Source: JAAUTG01 sp964458705
Lineage (GTDB): Bacteria; Bacteroidota; Bacteroidia; Chitinophagales; Saprospiraceae
NCBI GenBank assembly: GCA_964458705.1
Contig: CAYWKD010000003.1
Coordinates: 1-64,000 of the forward strand
DNA: 64,000 bases
Reading direction: 5' to 3'
Part shown: piece by piece, positions 1 through 7,200 of the stretch
Layout of the letters: every line of letters begins with the position of its first letter
Position numbering within the stretch: position 1 is the first letter of the stretch
The notes under the pieces: model-generated
Database searches by the model: none
Seen by the model: only the letters and a program-made list of their open reading frames with translations
Told to the model about the DNA's origin: nothing
Program-made: the position numbers and the translations under genes

Positions 1-120
1 GTTTATCCCACTAACTATTTTTATTCTTTTGTTAATTTCTAAATAATTCAATAAAGAACCTTGGTTTTCTTTAAAGAAATCCAATGCTATATCTGTAATA
101 TGTGTTTCTAAGTAAGTCAT
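1..120 (-). CDS. Partial protein of unknown function, runs off the left edge
   Basis: An open frame starts at the ATG complementary to 118-120 and reads MTYLETHITDIALDFF and about 24 more residues before leaving the window, so only about 40 N-terminal residues are visible. It begins 5 bp after the stop codon of the upstream gene (126-611) on the same strand, which implies co-transcription. If the upstream gene is a restriction nuclease, this could be its partner or a second subunit, but nothing in the visible part identifies it. The helical, charged N-terminus would suit a small winged-helix domain; that is a guess. Confidence 0.5.
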   Translation of the reverse strand, partial: MTYLETHITDIALDFFKENQGSLLNYLEINKRIKIVSGIN

Positions 121-125
121 AGTGA

Positions 126-611
126 TTAAAAATCTTTTATCATCTCCCTTATTTTGGCCATTTTTTGCGTTTCCTTATCTATATATTTCTCGTAGGCTTT
201 TTTCATTTCGCGAAAGAAGCCTTTCAAGTCTTGGGTCTTATCTATTTTTACTTTGTCTATCATCTGAATAACTCCCCAACCTTGTGCTTCTATAGTTAAA
301 CAATCCCAACTAATATGCTGAACAGGTACTAAACCTGAATCGTCAATAACTTCAACACCTTTGTCTGTTTTTCTATAATTTACAAAAATAAAATATAACT
401 GATTTCCATCTTGTTGGAGCCATTTAATCAGTCTTTTAGCCAAAATAATATTTGGTGAATAGTTGGCTTTATCAACATTGTTACTCTTCACGTTCACCGG
501 TTTTTGAATATCATCATTAAGCAAGAAGTCACCAATTGATTTCTTTGTTCCTTTTGCCTTAGCACCGTGTTTCTCTGCGGTCGCAACTTCTATTGCTCTG
601 TAGTCATTCAT
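126..611 (-). CDS. Possible PD-(D/E)XK-type restriction endonuclease
   Basis: A 161-residue protein without signal peptide or membrane segment. Residues about 24-55 contain an IGDFLL stretch followed about ten residues later by PVNVKSNN and NYSPNI. This arrangement of an acidic residue in a GDF context followed by a xVK strand resembles the core of small type II restriction nucleases. The usual second acid (D/E-x-K) reads N-V-K here, so either the fold assignment is wrong, the site is unusual, or the enzyme is inactive. The C-terminal 40 residues are lysine-rich and helical. The downstream gene starts 5 bp later. No methyltransferase is visible in the window, but the locus continues beyond the left edge. 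The assignment is an inference from motif shape. Confidence 0.4.
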   Translation of the reverse strand: MNDYRAIEVATAEKHGAKAKGTKKSIGDFLLNDDIQKPVNVKSNNVDKANYSPNIILAKRLIKWLQQDGNQLYFIFVNYRKTDKGVEVIDDSGLVPVQHISWDCLTIEAQGWGVIQMIDKVKIDKTQDLKGFFREMKKAYEKYIDKETQKMAKIREMIKDF

Positions 612-759
612 TTGTATCGGCTAATTTACTCATTTTTTCAGTAGTTTTATTTAATCAGAGGCACAGCGGTTGCAAATACGCAACTTTATTATAGGTAGTT
701 CCAAACAACGATTCATAAAATAATTCTACCACCACAACTTCTCACTTCAACCATTAATG

Positions 760-782
760 CTAAAGGGTTTTTAACCCCTTAG
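760..782. terminator. Hairpin between divergent genes, terminator-like
   Basis: CTAAAGGGTT and AACCCCTTAG can pair with one mismatch around a TTT loop, and the plus strand continues into a T-rich stretch (about 785-812). It has the form of an intrinsic terminator reading rightwards, but no plus-strand gene lies upstream in the window, so its role is unclear. The rest of 612-884 shows no gene. Confidence 0.35.
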
Positions 783-884
783 ATAAATTAATTTTTCTTT
801 TTCTTTTTTATTACCAATTTATATGAACCAAATACTTTCTCTTTCCATTTAGTATGTCGTTAAACAACAAAAAAAGCAAAAATT

Positions 885-1205
885 ATGAAACCCAAATCAA
901 GAGGAGAATTAGCCTTCCTGTATGGTTTTGATTGCACCAAAACCTTTACCAATCGCCTTAAAGTTAAAGCGATAACCATTACCAAGCGTGTGCTCATAAG
1001 TTTTGAAGAGCAACTACCCATTTATGCTCATTTGGGTATTCCCCACCTTATGGACAAGGAAGAAAGGGAAAGTATTGTTCCTTTTCTGGAAGAATATTGC
1101 GAGAAGAACGATTTACCCCCCCCCATAAATCTAAAAATTACTAATATGTCCATTTTCTTCCAAAGGCTTCCAACAATTGCCAATTTTGGCTATTGTGCTC
1201 TCTAA
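885..1205 (+). CDS. Small HTH-like protein of a Bacteroidota family, with C9 tract
   Basis: A 106-residue cytoplasmic protein. Its N-terminus (ELAFLYGFDCTKTFTNRL, about residues 8-25) and the later stretch IYAHLGIP (about 46-53) match my memory of small Bacteroidota proteins with a helix-turn-helix-like core that begin with ELAxLYGVS and end near HLGxP; these look like DNA-binding regulators. The C-terminus is suspect. A run of nine C (1116-1124) encodes PPP, and the 26 residues after it (from INLKI) look like readthrough. With eight C the frame would stop at once (PPP then TAA), giving a more typical length. A degenerate copy of the same N-terminus lies at 44235. Function is inferred from resemblance only. 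Confidence 0.55.
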   Translation: MKPKSRGELAFLYGFDCTKTFTNRLKVKAITITKRVLISFEEQLPIYAHLGIPHLMDKEERESIVPFLEEYCEKNDLPPPINLKITNMSIFFQRLPTIANFGYCAL

Positions 1206-1223
1206 AATAAGGATTTATCTTTG
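1193..1223 (+). promoter_or_regulatory. Bacteroidota-type promoter for the Cys-rich/GLPGLI/barrel cassette
   Basis: TTG (1193-1195), a 20-base spacer, then TATCTTTG (1216-1223) matches the TTG-N19/20-TAnnTTTG consensus of the Bacteroidota primary sigma factor. Predicted transcription begins near 1230, leaving a leader of about 110 bases before the ATG at 1343. The promoter overlaps the 3' end of the small HTH-like gene. Confidence 0.6.
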
Positions 1224-1260
1224 CATCATATTGATTGTGCACTTCAGTATGAAAACAAAA

Positions 1261-1302
1261 GAGCTACTGCTACCATTTTGGTACCTTGGTTAGCAATAGC
1301 TC
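1261..1302 (+). promoter_or_regulatory. Leader hairpin upstream of the Cys-rich protein gene
   Basis: GAGCTACTGCTA (1261-1272) and TAGCAATAGCTC (1291-1302) form an eleven-pair stem with one C-A mismatch and an 18-base loop. It lies inside the predicted 5' leader, about 40 bases before the start codon. No T tract follows, so it looks like an RNA-stability or regulatory element rather than a terminator. Confidence 0.45.
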
Positions 1303-1342
1303 GAAAAGCATTTATTTAATTAACAAAATTAGTAAATTTAAC

Positions 1343-1915
1343 ATGAAGAAGTTATTATTTTCTTTAGCGTTTTTATTTAGTGTTGCTTTTGCAAGCAGTA
1401 GCATTGTTAGCCTGAATGTCTTCGCAGAAGCAGTTTCAAGTTCTGATGGGAAATTAGAATTGATTCCTGAGTATGATGAATCCCTTTCAATTCCTTTTGG
1501 GAGTTGTTCGTGTGTGAGTATATTTGTTTCATGCTCTCAACAATGTGATGGATCAAATTGCACTTGCACTTGTAGTGCTTTTTCCTGTGTTTGTAGCCCT
1601 TGTGAGCAACTAAATCCAAGGACACCAATTACAGGAATTATTGACTTACATGAAACCGAACCCATTAGCGTTTCAAGGTCACAGTATGAAAATTTTGAAA
1701 AACTTGCTGTAATTATTGCTAGTAAGCAGTCTGATGAATCAAGAAAAGCACTGAATACTCTGAATGGAATGATAAATTATCTTAAGGATAAAGATTTTGG
1801 AAATTACAGGGTATTGGCGGATCAATTTGTTGTAACTCTTAGTGAGTTATCAGAAAATCAAAAACATGAAATAAACAACTTCTTAGAATCGAATGGTTCA
1901 AACACTAGAGTTTAA
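1343..1915 (+). CDS. Secreted cysteine-rich protein, unknown function
   Basis: The start was set at the ATG at 1343 because the upstream extension lacks signal features, whereas MKKLLFSLAFLFSVAFASSS is a clear signal peptide. The mature protein of about 170 residues has a cysteine-rich block near residues 54-87 with about twelve Cys in 34 residues (for example CSCVSIFVSC, CTCTCSAFSC), followed by a Cys-free helical C-terminal half. Clustered Cys in a small exported protein suggests a disulfide-rich or metal-binding mini-domain, or a modified peptide. It is first in a plus-strand cassette with the GLPGLI and outer-membrane genes, with a promoter at 1193-1223, so it is a candidate substrate or partner of that pair. 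I do not recognise the family. Confidence 0.65.
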   Translation: MKKLLFSLAFLFSVAFASSSIVSLNVFAEAVSSSDGKLELIPEYDESLSIPFGSCSCVSIFVSCSQQCDGSNCTCTCSAFSCVCSPCEQLNPRTPITGIIDLHETEPISVSRSQYENFEKLAVIIASKQSDESRKALNTLNGMINYLKDKDFGNYRVLADQFVVTLSELSENQKHEINNFLESNGSNTRV

Positions 1916-2003
1916 ATCTAAAAAGTTAAGATGAAATTTTAAGGTAGCTGTAGGCAATATAGCTACCTTATTTAAACTTTTAATTTTAAAATATTTGATA
2001 AGT

Positions 2004-2801
2004 ATGATACACAAGATAACAATCATTTTATTTGTTCTATTCCTTACGGGATCATGTAAATCAGCAAAAATAAGTTCTGTAGATCAAAAAGAAACGAATA
2101 TCCAACAATCATTATACGCTGAATATGATGTCTTCGTAAAACCCCGTCAATTACTATTGACACAAAAAGGAAAATTGATTTGCAATACATCAAATTCACA
2201 ATTTTCATGGGCATTTGGAGAAAAAGGGATTCAGCAAATAGAAAAAGATGGGTTGATAGATGGGTGGTTTCAAGATGAATTAGGTAACATTATATTAAAA
2301 GACTTTAACAATGGTATGCTCCAACATAGAGAAATATATTTTGCCACTCCATACGCTATGAAAGCTCCACTGGAAGCAATTAATTGGTCTTTTGAAAATG
2401 AAACTAAGAAAATTGGGAAATTCATGTGTAAGAAAGCAAATTGCCTATTCAGTGGTAGAAAATATACTGCATGGTTTACACCCGAAATTCCAATAAAAGA
2501 TGGTCCATGGAAGTTTCATGGATTGCCTGGATTAATCATTGAAATAGAGGATGAAAAAAGAGAGTATATGTTTAATCTTACAAAAATTGTTTATCCATAT
2601 CGTGAAGAATCTCCAATGCTGTCTCTATCAGAAAAGAACACGGTAAGCAAAACTGATTTTTATGGTGCTTATGAGGCAGAATTCCTTAAAATGAAAAAGA
2701 GGAATTTGTCAAAACAAGAGGGGACTGGTCAGATGGAGGTTACAATGAATGCTTATAACCCACAAGAAATAATAAGTAATGAGAATAAAAATGAGGATTA
2801 G
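2004..2801 (+). CDS. GLPGLI family lipoprotein
   Basis: The protein is 265 residues from ATG 2004; an in-frame TTG lies 9 bases upstream. The N-terminus MIHKITIILFVLFLTGSCK is a lipoprotein signal with Cys at residue 18. The signature motif HGLPGLI falls at residues about 172-178, in the context WKFHGLPGLIIEI that defines the Bacteroidota GLPGLI family (Porph_ging type). These are secreted or periplasm-facing proteins of unknown biochemical role that commonly sit next to TonB-receptor-like barrels, as here. The 3' end overlaps the start of the barrel gene by 11-23 bp, implying translational coupling. The middle contains a WFTPEIP segment, also typical of the family. Function cannot be stated beyond an envelope role. 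Confidence 0.85.
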   Translation: MIHKITIILFVLFLTGSCKSAKISSVDQKETNIQQSLYAEYDVFVKPRQLLLTQKGKLICNTSNSQFSWAFGEKGIQQIEKDGLIDGWFQDELGNIILKDFNNGMLQHREIYFATPYAMKAPLEAINWSFENETKKIGKFMCKKANCLFSGRKYTAWFTPEIPIKDGPWKFHGLPGLIIEIEDEKREYMFNLTKIVYPYREESPMLSLSEKNTVSKTDFYGAYEAEFLKMKKRNLSKQEGTGQMEVTMNAYNPQEIISNENKNED

Positions 2802-5304
2802 CCTAACAGTATTTTTATGTTTGGTTAGTACTTTTTATTTATCGGGGCAATCTATTGGTCGTATTTCATTAAAAGACTCTATCACTTTGCAGCCGCTTAG
2901 TGGAGTATTGTGTGTTTTGGATGATGAATTTTATTATTCAACAGATCAAAATGGTAGTTTCCACCATGAATTTACAACGGATACTTCTTATGTTCAAGTT
3001 TCGATATATCAATTGGGACAAGCACCAGTTTATCGAAATATAAATATTCTTGATAGTATTATTTTATTACCAAAGTCCTCAGTGTTGCTCAACGAAGTTA
3101 TTGTAAGCAACCGAGCTGATATTATTGAAAAAAAAGATACGACAGTTTTCAATGCTCAGTATTTTAGAGATAGCACGGAACTTAATATTGAAGAATTACT
3201 ACAAAAGCTACCTGGGTTTGATATTGATAAGGAAACGGGCATCATACAGGTCAATGGACTCATTATCAATACAATAATGATTGAAGGAGATGATCTAGTT
3301 GGAAATCAATATCAAAAAATATCCAGAAAATTATCCTCTGATATTATTGATAAAGTAGAAGTTATTAAAACTGACGATGAACAGGGTAGAAGGTCAATCA
3401 ATTTGCTGTTGAATGAAAGTAGTAAGGATAAAAAGATAATTGGCAGTTTATTGAGTTCAATCAACACCAATTCAAAAATTGGAGAAGAATTTACTAGTTT
3501 TATAAATAATAAGCCGATGAAAAGTATTTTGTCCTTGTCTTTTAAAAACAATGGCAAATCCTCTTTTTATGGTGAATATTATGACACTAACTCAAAATTA
3601 TCCTCCTTAGTGCTTGTCAAAGAAAAACCTTCTTTGTGGTTGAATGCTTTTGAAATTCCATTTCTGATTGCAGATAGGTCAAATTATTTAGAAAATTCAG
3701 AATTAATCATATCAAATGATGGAGTAGTAAAACTTCCAGCGTCAAACCTAAAGTTTAATATCCAATTTTATGATAATTCAACTATTTTCAAAGACCAAAT
3801 CACTGAGCGCTACTTCGACCCTCAAATTGTTTTTACAACAAACAAATTTAATTCCAATAATGAAAAAATTGGCAATTGTCTGCTGAATTATGAAAAGAAA
3901 ATTAGCTCCAACTCCAAACTATCGCTTTCGAGTGAAACTAGACTATCCAATAGGACAAATAATACTTCCGAGGAAAAACTAAATCCCTTATATGATCAAG
4001 AAACGGCGATTACTGATGGAATGAATAAATTTGAAGCAGTATTCACAAACAATATTTCAAAAAAGACTACACTGGAATTTACATCCACATTGAATAGCCA
4101 GAAATTAAGCCAAAACTTCAGTAACAAATATCGTGATTCTATTCTGGTAAAGGATCAATTTTTTAGAGCAATAAGCCATGCTTTTGAGAGTAGTATTTTT
4201 CGCTTCGAGAACACAGCAGAAGCTACATTTGAAACACTTAATAATACCCAATTCAATTTTGGCTTAGGATTTTTGTACTACGATTGGGAGAACAATTTCA
4301 AGAATAATCTTTACACCCCCGTATCTGAAAATCTAAATATTAATAGCTTGTTAACGAAGTTTTCATTTTTTAAAATATCAAAGAGTTACTCTTTGATTCT
4401 TAATTCAACAGCACTTGTAAATGAAGAAAAACTATATTATTTCGCTAACTTAAACCATCAATATGTAGCAGGGAAAAATAATTTTTTCTCCAAAATAACA
4501 GCAAGTAAATTACTACCTGTTAGTCACTTCTATTCCAATCAATATGTATTCAGCAATTACAACCAGTTGAATGTATTTGATGCTCGTCCTGTTTATCAAC
4601 AATTCTGGAAATTCGAGACCAACTACACTTACGAAAATTATGAAGGTGATTTTTTAGTATCATCTTCATTGTCTGCCAATCAACTCACAAATCCAACCAT
4701 TCAAAATATCAGTTTGCTAAACGATTTTATTTCATCAACAACATATACTGAGAACTTAAACAAAACATCGGGTTTAGACTTTTTTTTTAATACAGAATAT
4801 TATGTAGAAAAAATTAGTTCTCGTTTAAAAATAAAGCCAAGGCTAGGAATAAGAAATTATAATTTCTTATTTGATGGATATGAAATTAATAATTCTTCTT
4901 TTGAAAGAGGAGTTAAAATGTCTTTAAAGAACAACTTACTTTCCAATTTACAAATTTACGTAGAATGGAATTATGCTGTGTACAACAATTATCAAAATGG
5001 TAATCTACTTAGCGTTCAAGAGTTAAATAATTTTAAACTTTCGACTGCACTAAAAACTAAAGCTTTTCTTTTTAATTTAGATGGAAACTATTATAAATTC
5101 AGTTCACTGCAAGAATCTATATTTTTAGATGCCTTCATCACTTTCAAGCCGAGAAAGGAGAGATTTTACTTTAAAGTAAGTGCACTAAACTTGTTAAACT
5201 ATAAAGCATTAAACTACTTATTTCAGAGTGATTATTCTATAACCGAGTTATCATATCCTCTTTTTGGAAGCCAAGTAGGTTTAAAATTTTTCTACACCTT
5301 TTGA
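2779..5304 (+). CDS. Outer-membrane beta-barrel protein, TonB-receptor-like
   Basis: The 841-residue protein has a signal peptide (to about residue 24, ending in SGQS), an N-terminal carboxypeptidase-regulatory-like beta-sandwich (about 25-110), and a plug-like region (about 115-200) with IEELLQKLPGFDIDKETG and KVEVIKTDD, followed by a long barrel rich in aromatic, Asn and Ser residues ending in FFYTF. The plug segment ('LLQKLPGF', 'G-x-I-x-V-N-G') is typical of the outer-membrane-beta-barrel / TonB-receptor superfamily in Bacteroidota. ATG 2791 is an alternative start. It overlaps the GLPGLI gene, so both are almost certainly made together. It may import or export a ligand related to the Cys-rich protein; that is inference. 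Confidence 0.8.
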   Translation: MRIKMRISLTVFLCLVSTFYLSGQSIGRISLKDSITLQPLSGVLCVLDDEFYYSTDQNGSFHHEFTTDTSYVQVSIYQLGQAPVYRNINILDSIILLPKSSVLLNEVIVSNRADIIEKKDTTVFNAQYFRDSTELNIEELLQKLPGFDIDKETGIIQVNGLIINTIMIEGDDLVGNQYQKISRKLSSDIIDKVEVIKTDDEQGRRSINLLLNESSKDKKIIGSLLSSINTNSKIGEEFTSFINNKPMKSILSLSFKNNGKSSFYGEYYDTNSKLSSLVLVKEKPSLWLNAFEIPFLIADRSNYLENSELIISNDGVVKLPASNLKFNIQFYDNSTIFKDQITERYFDPQIVFTTNKFNSNNEKIGNCLLNYEKKISSNSKLSLSSETRLSNRTNNTSEEKLNPLYDQETAITDGMNKFEAVFTNNISKKTTLEFTSTLNSQKLSQNFSNKYRDSILVKDQFFRAISHAFESSIFRFENTAEATFETLNNTQFNFGLGFLYYDWENNFKNNLYTPVSENLNINSLLTKFSFFKISKSYSLILNSTALVNEEKLYYFANLNHQYVAGKNNFFSKITASKLLPVSHFYSNQYVFSNYNQLNVFDARPVYQQFWKFETNYTYENYEGDFLVSSSLSANQLTNPTIQNISLLNDFISSTTYTENLNKTSGLDFFFNTEYYVEKISSRLKIKPRLGIRNYNFLFDGYEINNSSFERGVKMSLKNNLLSNLQIYVEWNYAVYNNYQNGNLLSVQELNNFKLSTALKTKAFLFNLDGNYYKFSSLQESIFLDAFITFKPRKERFYFKVSALNLLNYKALNYLFQSDYSITELSYPLFGSQVGLKFFYTF

Positions 5305-5504
5305 TTAAATGAACACATATGCACCTAAAGCCAATAACACAACAAGAAACTAATTTGCTGCGTCACCTGCTTTGGGTGCTTGCTACATTACGCTTATAAT
5401 AAAAACACTCCACAAAAGCTTAGCTTACCACGAATTTTCCAACTTCTTTAGTCCTTAATTGTTTTCTAAAAAAAGTTTGCTTCATCTTGGCAAGCTAAGT
5501 TATT

Positions 5505-5591
5505 ATCAACATACAAAGATCAAAAATTCTAGGTACAGGATACTACGTTCCTGAAAAAATAGTCACCAATCATGATCTGGCTAAGGTAATG
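5505..5591 (+). pseudogene. N-terminal remnant of a fabH-like gene
   Basis: Reading from 5523, the frame gives KILGTGYYVPEKIVTNHDLA then KVM, which matches the N-terminus of beta-ketoacyl-ACP synthase III (FabH). In FabH the text continues with a DTSDEWI-type motif; here it changes to unrelated EALDEMG, and no start codon precedes it (a TAA sits at 5496-5498). Only about 25 residues remain of a roughly 330-residue enzyme. This looks like a recombination scar; the functional fabH must be elsewhere. Confidence 0.6.
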
Positions 5592-5713
5592 GAGGCTCTC
5601 GATGAAATGGGTAGGGTTGTGCCACAGGAATACTGGTTACAATCGGTGGTGCGTTACATTCAAACCCTTTAACTGTGATTGCAGGCGGAATGATAATTGA
5701 CAAGTATTGTTAA
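5589..5713 (+). pseudogene. Frameshifted small glycine-rich peptide gene, possibly bacteriocin-like
   Basis: From ATG 5589 the frame reads MEALDEMG. After a frame change near 5612-5617 another frame reads GCATGILVTIGGALHSNPLT and then VIAGGMIIDKYC before TAA at 5711. Joined, they would give a roughly 40-residue peptide with a short acidic leader and a hydrophobic Gly-rich Cys-flanked core, followed closely by a two-TM membrane protein. This resembles a bacteriocin or RiPP precursor plus immunity protein. As sequenced it is broken, so I treat it as a remnant; the interpretation is speculative. Confidence 0.3.
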
Positions 5714-5769
5714 CAACAAAAATATACACAAGGGACTTAAATTCTCCTGTGTATTTCTTAGTTCCTATG

Positions 5770-6264
5770 AGGTACAATATCATCAACAACAACAAATGGT
5801 TCAATGCCTACTTGATAGTTAGGAGAGTTATTTTACTAATTTTACTTTTTAGCATTATACTTTTTGTAAAGCCAAATTTAATTGAACTGAATATTGCTAG
5901 TTGGGTTCAAATTGTTGTTATATCATTATTGATTATATTATTAATTTTTGATTACTTTCAAAAACCACTATTCTTTGAACTCCGACAAACAGAGACTGGA
6001 CTGAGAATAGGCTTGTATTTCCCAGATACAAGATATTTAATCAAATTCTCGCCTACTAAAATCAACTATTTTGATGTTTATACTGGAGACAGCATTTTGT
6101 TAAAAGTAAAATCTAGCTATTTTAATCTTTTGAAGGAGGGTAATATTGAAATTAAGAAAAAAAATGGGGAGATTGTTCGCTTTAGACCTATCAATTTAGG
6201 ATGGGCAAACCAGGAAACGCTCACTTCAATACTAAGAATAATTGCTGCTCATCATAATATGTAG
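5770..6264 (+). CDS. Two-TM membrane protein of unknown function
   Basis: From ATG 5770 the protein is 164 residues (an in-frame TTG at 5707 would add 21). Two hydrophobic segments lie at about residues 14-36 and 44-68 (YLIVRRVILLILLFSIILFV and WVQIVVISLLIILLIFDYF), followed by a soluble roughly 95-residue beta-rich domain that looks like a PH/bPH-type fold, ending with IIAAHHNM. No family is recognised with confidence. Base composition is AT-rich like the preceding cassette. Its position just after a broken glycine-rich peptide reading frame would suit an immunity protein, but this is not shown. Confidence 0.55.
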   Translation, partial: RYNIINNNKWFNAYLIVRRVILLILLFSIILFVKPNLIELNIASWVQIVVISLLIILLIFDYFQKPLFFELRQTETGLRIGLYFPDTRYLIKFSPTKINYFDVYTGDSILLKVKSSYFNLLKEGNIEIKKKNGEIVRFRPINLGWANQETLTSILRIIAAHHNM

Positions 6265-6437
6265 TATTCTTCTTTGTAATGATGTTGTTCAAAAGCAATG
6301 TTTATTTCATTACTAGCCCTTGCGAATGAATTCACGAGTTATTTATTTCTTCTGAAAATTCGTAGGTTGAGCTCCTCAAAAAACAGTATTCTTTTACCTG
6401 AAGCGGAATAAGTTTGTTTGAACATCATTTCTTGCGA

Positions 6438-7070
6438 TTAAATTTTGGGAGGTATAATATCCTTAAAATGACCATTCATCTGTATTTTCTTGCGAAGTGC
6501 TTCCATTTCTTTCACCATCGGTACGAGTTGCTCTAGGTGTTCTAACATATACATCTGACGATCTTTTTCACTTGGGATTTTGAGTAGTTCATACTCTTGA
6601 CTGATGGATAAGCCAACATGGTGTGCCACATCATAAGTGGAGAAGGCAGCAACATCTGGAATTGGTTTATTGATGTTCATTGCGCGGTAAAGTGCTTCAA
6701 TATGACTGATGATTTTTTGGCTTGTTATTATGTCTCCTTCGTAATCGTTGGTAACACGTCTTATGGTAGCTCCAGCATACAGCTTATTGGGAGCTCTACT
6801 AAAAAATTCTTCAGTGATAAAAATATCAACACCTTTTGTACGGACATCCATTTTGCCATCCGTATATTCCTTTTCAATCTTTACAAGTTTCATTTCTGTG
6901 CCATACTCCTGCACTCTGCCATCAATGAAAGCTGGAATACCGAAAGTCATATTATTTTCGTTACATTCTCGGACGAGTTGGCGATACCTTGGCTCAAAAA
7001 CATGTAAATTAAGGTCTTCGTTGGGGAAGGCAACTAGTTGAAGCGGAAAGAGTGGCAAGAAATTATCCAT
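6438..7070 (-). CDS. Lon N-terminal (substrate-binding) domain protein
   Basis: A 210-residue cytoplasmic protein beginning MDNFLPLFPLQLVAFPNEDL with the HVFEPRYRQLVREC motif, typical of the LON substrate-binding domain (PF02190) found alone without ATPase or protease domains. The beta-rich N-terminal half (1-110) is followed by a helical bundle (about 115-210). Stand-alone LON-domain proteins are widespread in Bacteroidota and probably bind unfolded protein; their exact role is unknown. It is divergently oriented from the alpha-2-macroglobulin gene 130 bp away. Confidence 0.85.
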   Translation of the reverse strand: MDNFLPLFPLQLVAFPNEDLNLHVFEPRYRQLVRECNENNMTFGIPAFIDGRVQEYGTEMKLVKIEKEYTDGKMDVRTKGVDIFITEEFFSRAPNKLYAGATIRRVTNDYEGDIITSQKIISHIEALYRAMNINKPIPDVAAFSTYDVAHHVGLSISQEYELLKIPSEKDRQMYMLEHLEQLVPMVKEMEALRKKIQMNGHFKDIIPPKI

Positions 7071-7200
7071 AAAACAAAGTCTATCTGTAAAATTAATCGT
7101 TATTTAAAAACTGTATCGAATCTTATCTAAGAATAAATTCGTTTTATCTGAGAACGTTTAATATCTTAATTTAAAATTTTAAGCCCTCAAATTAAAGTCT

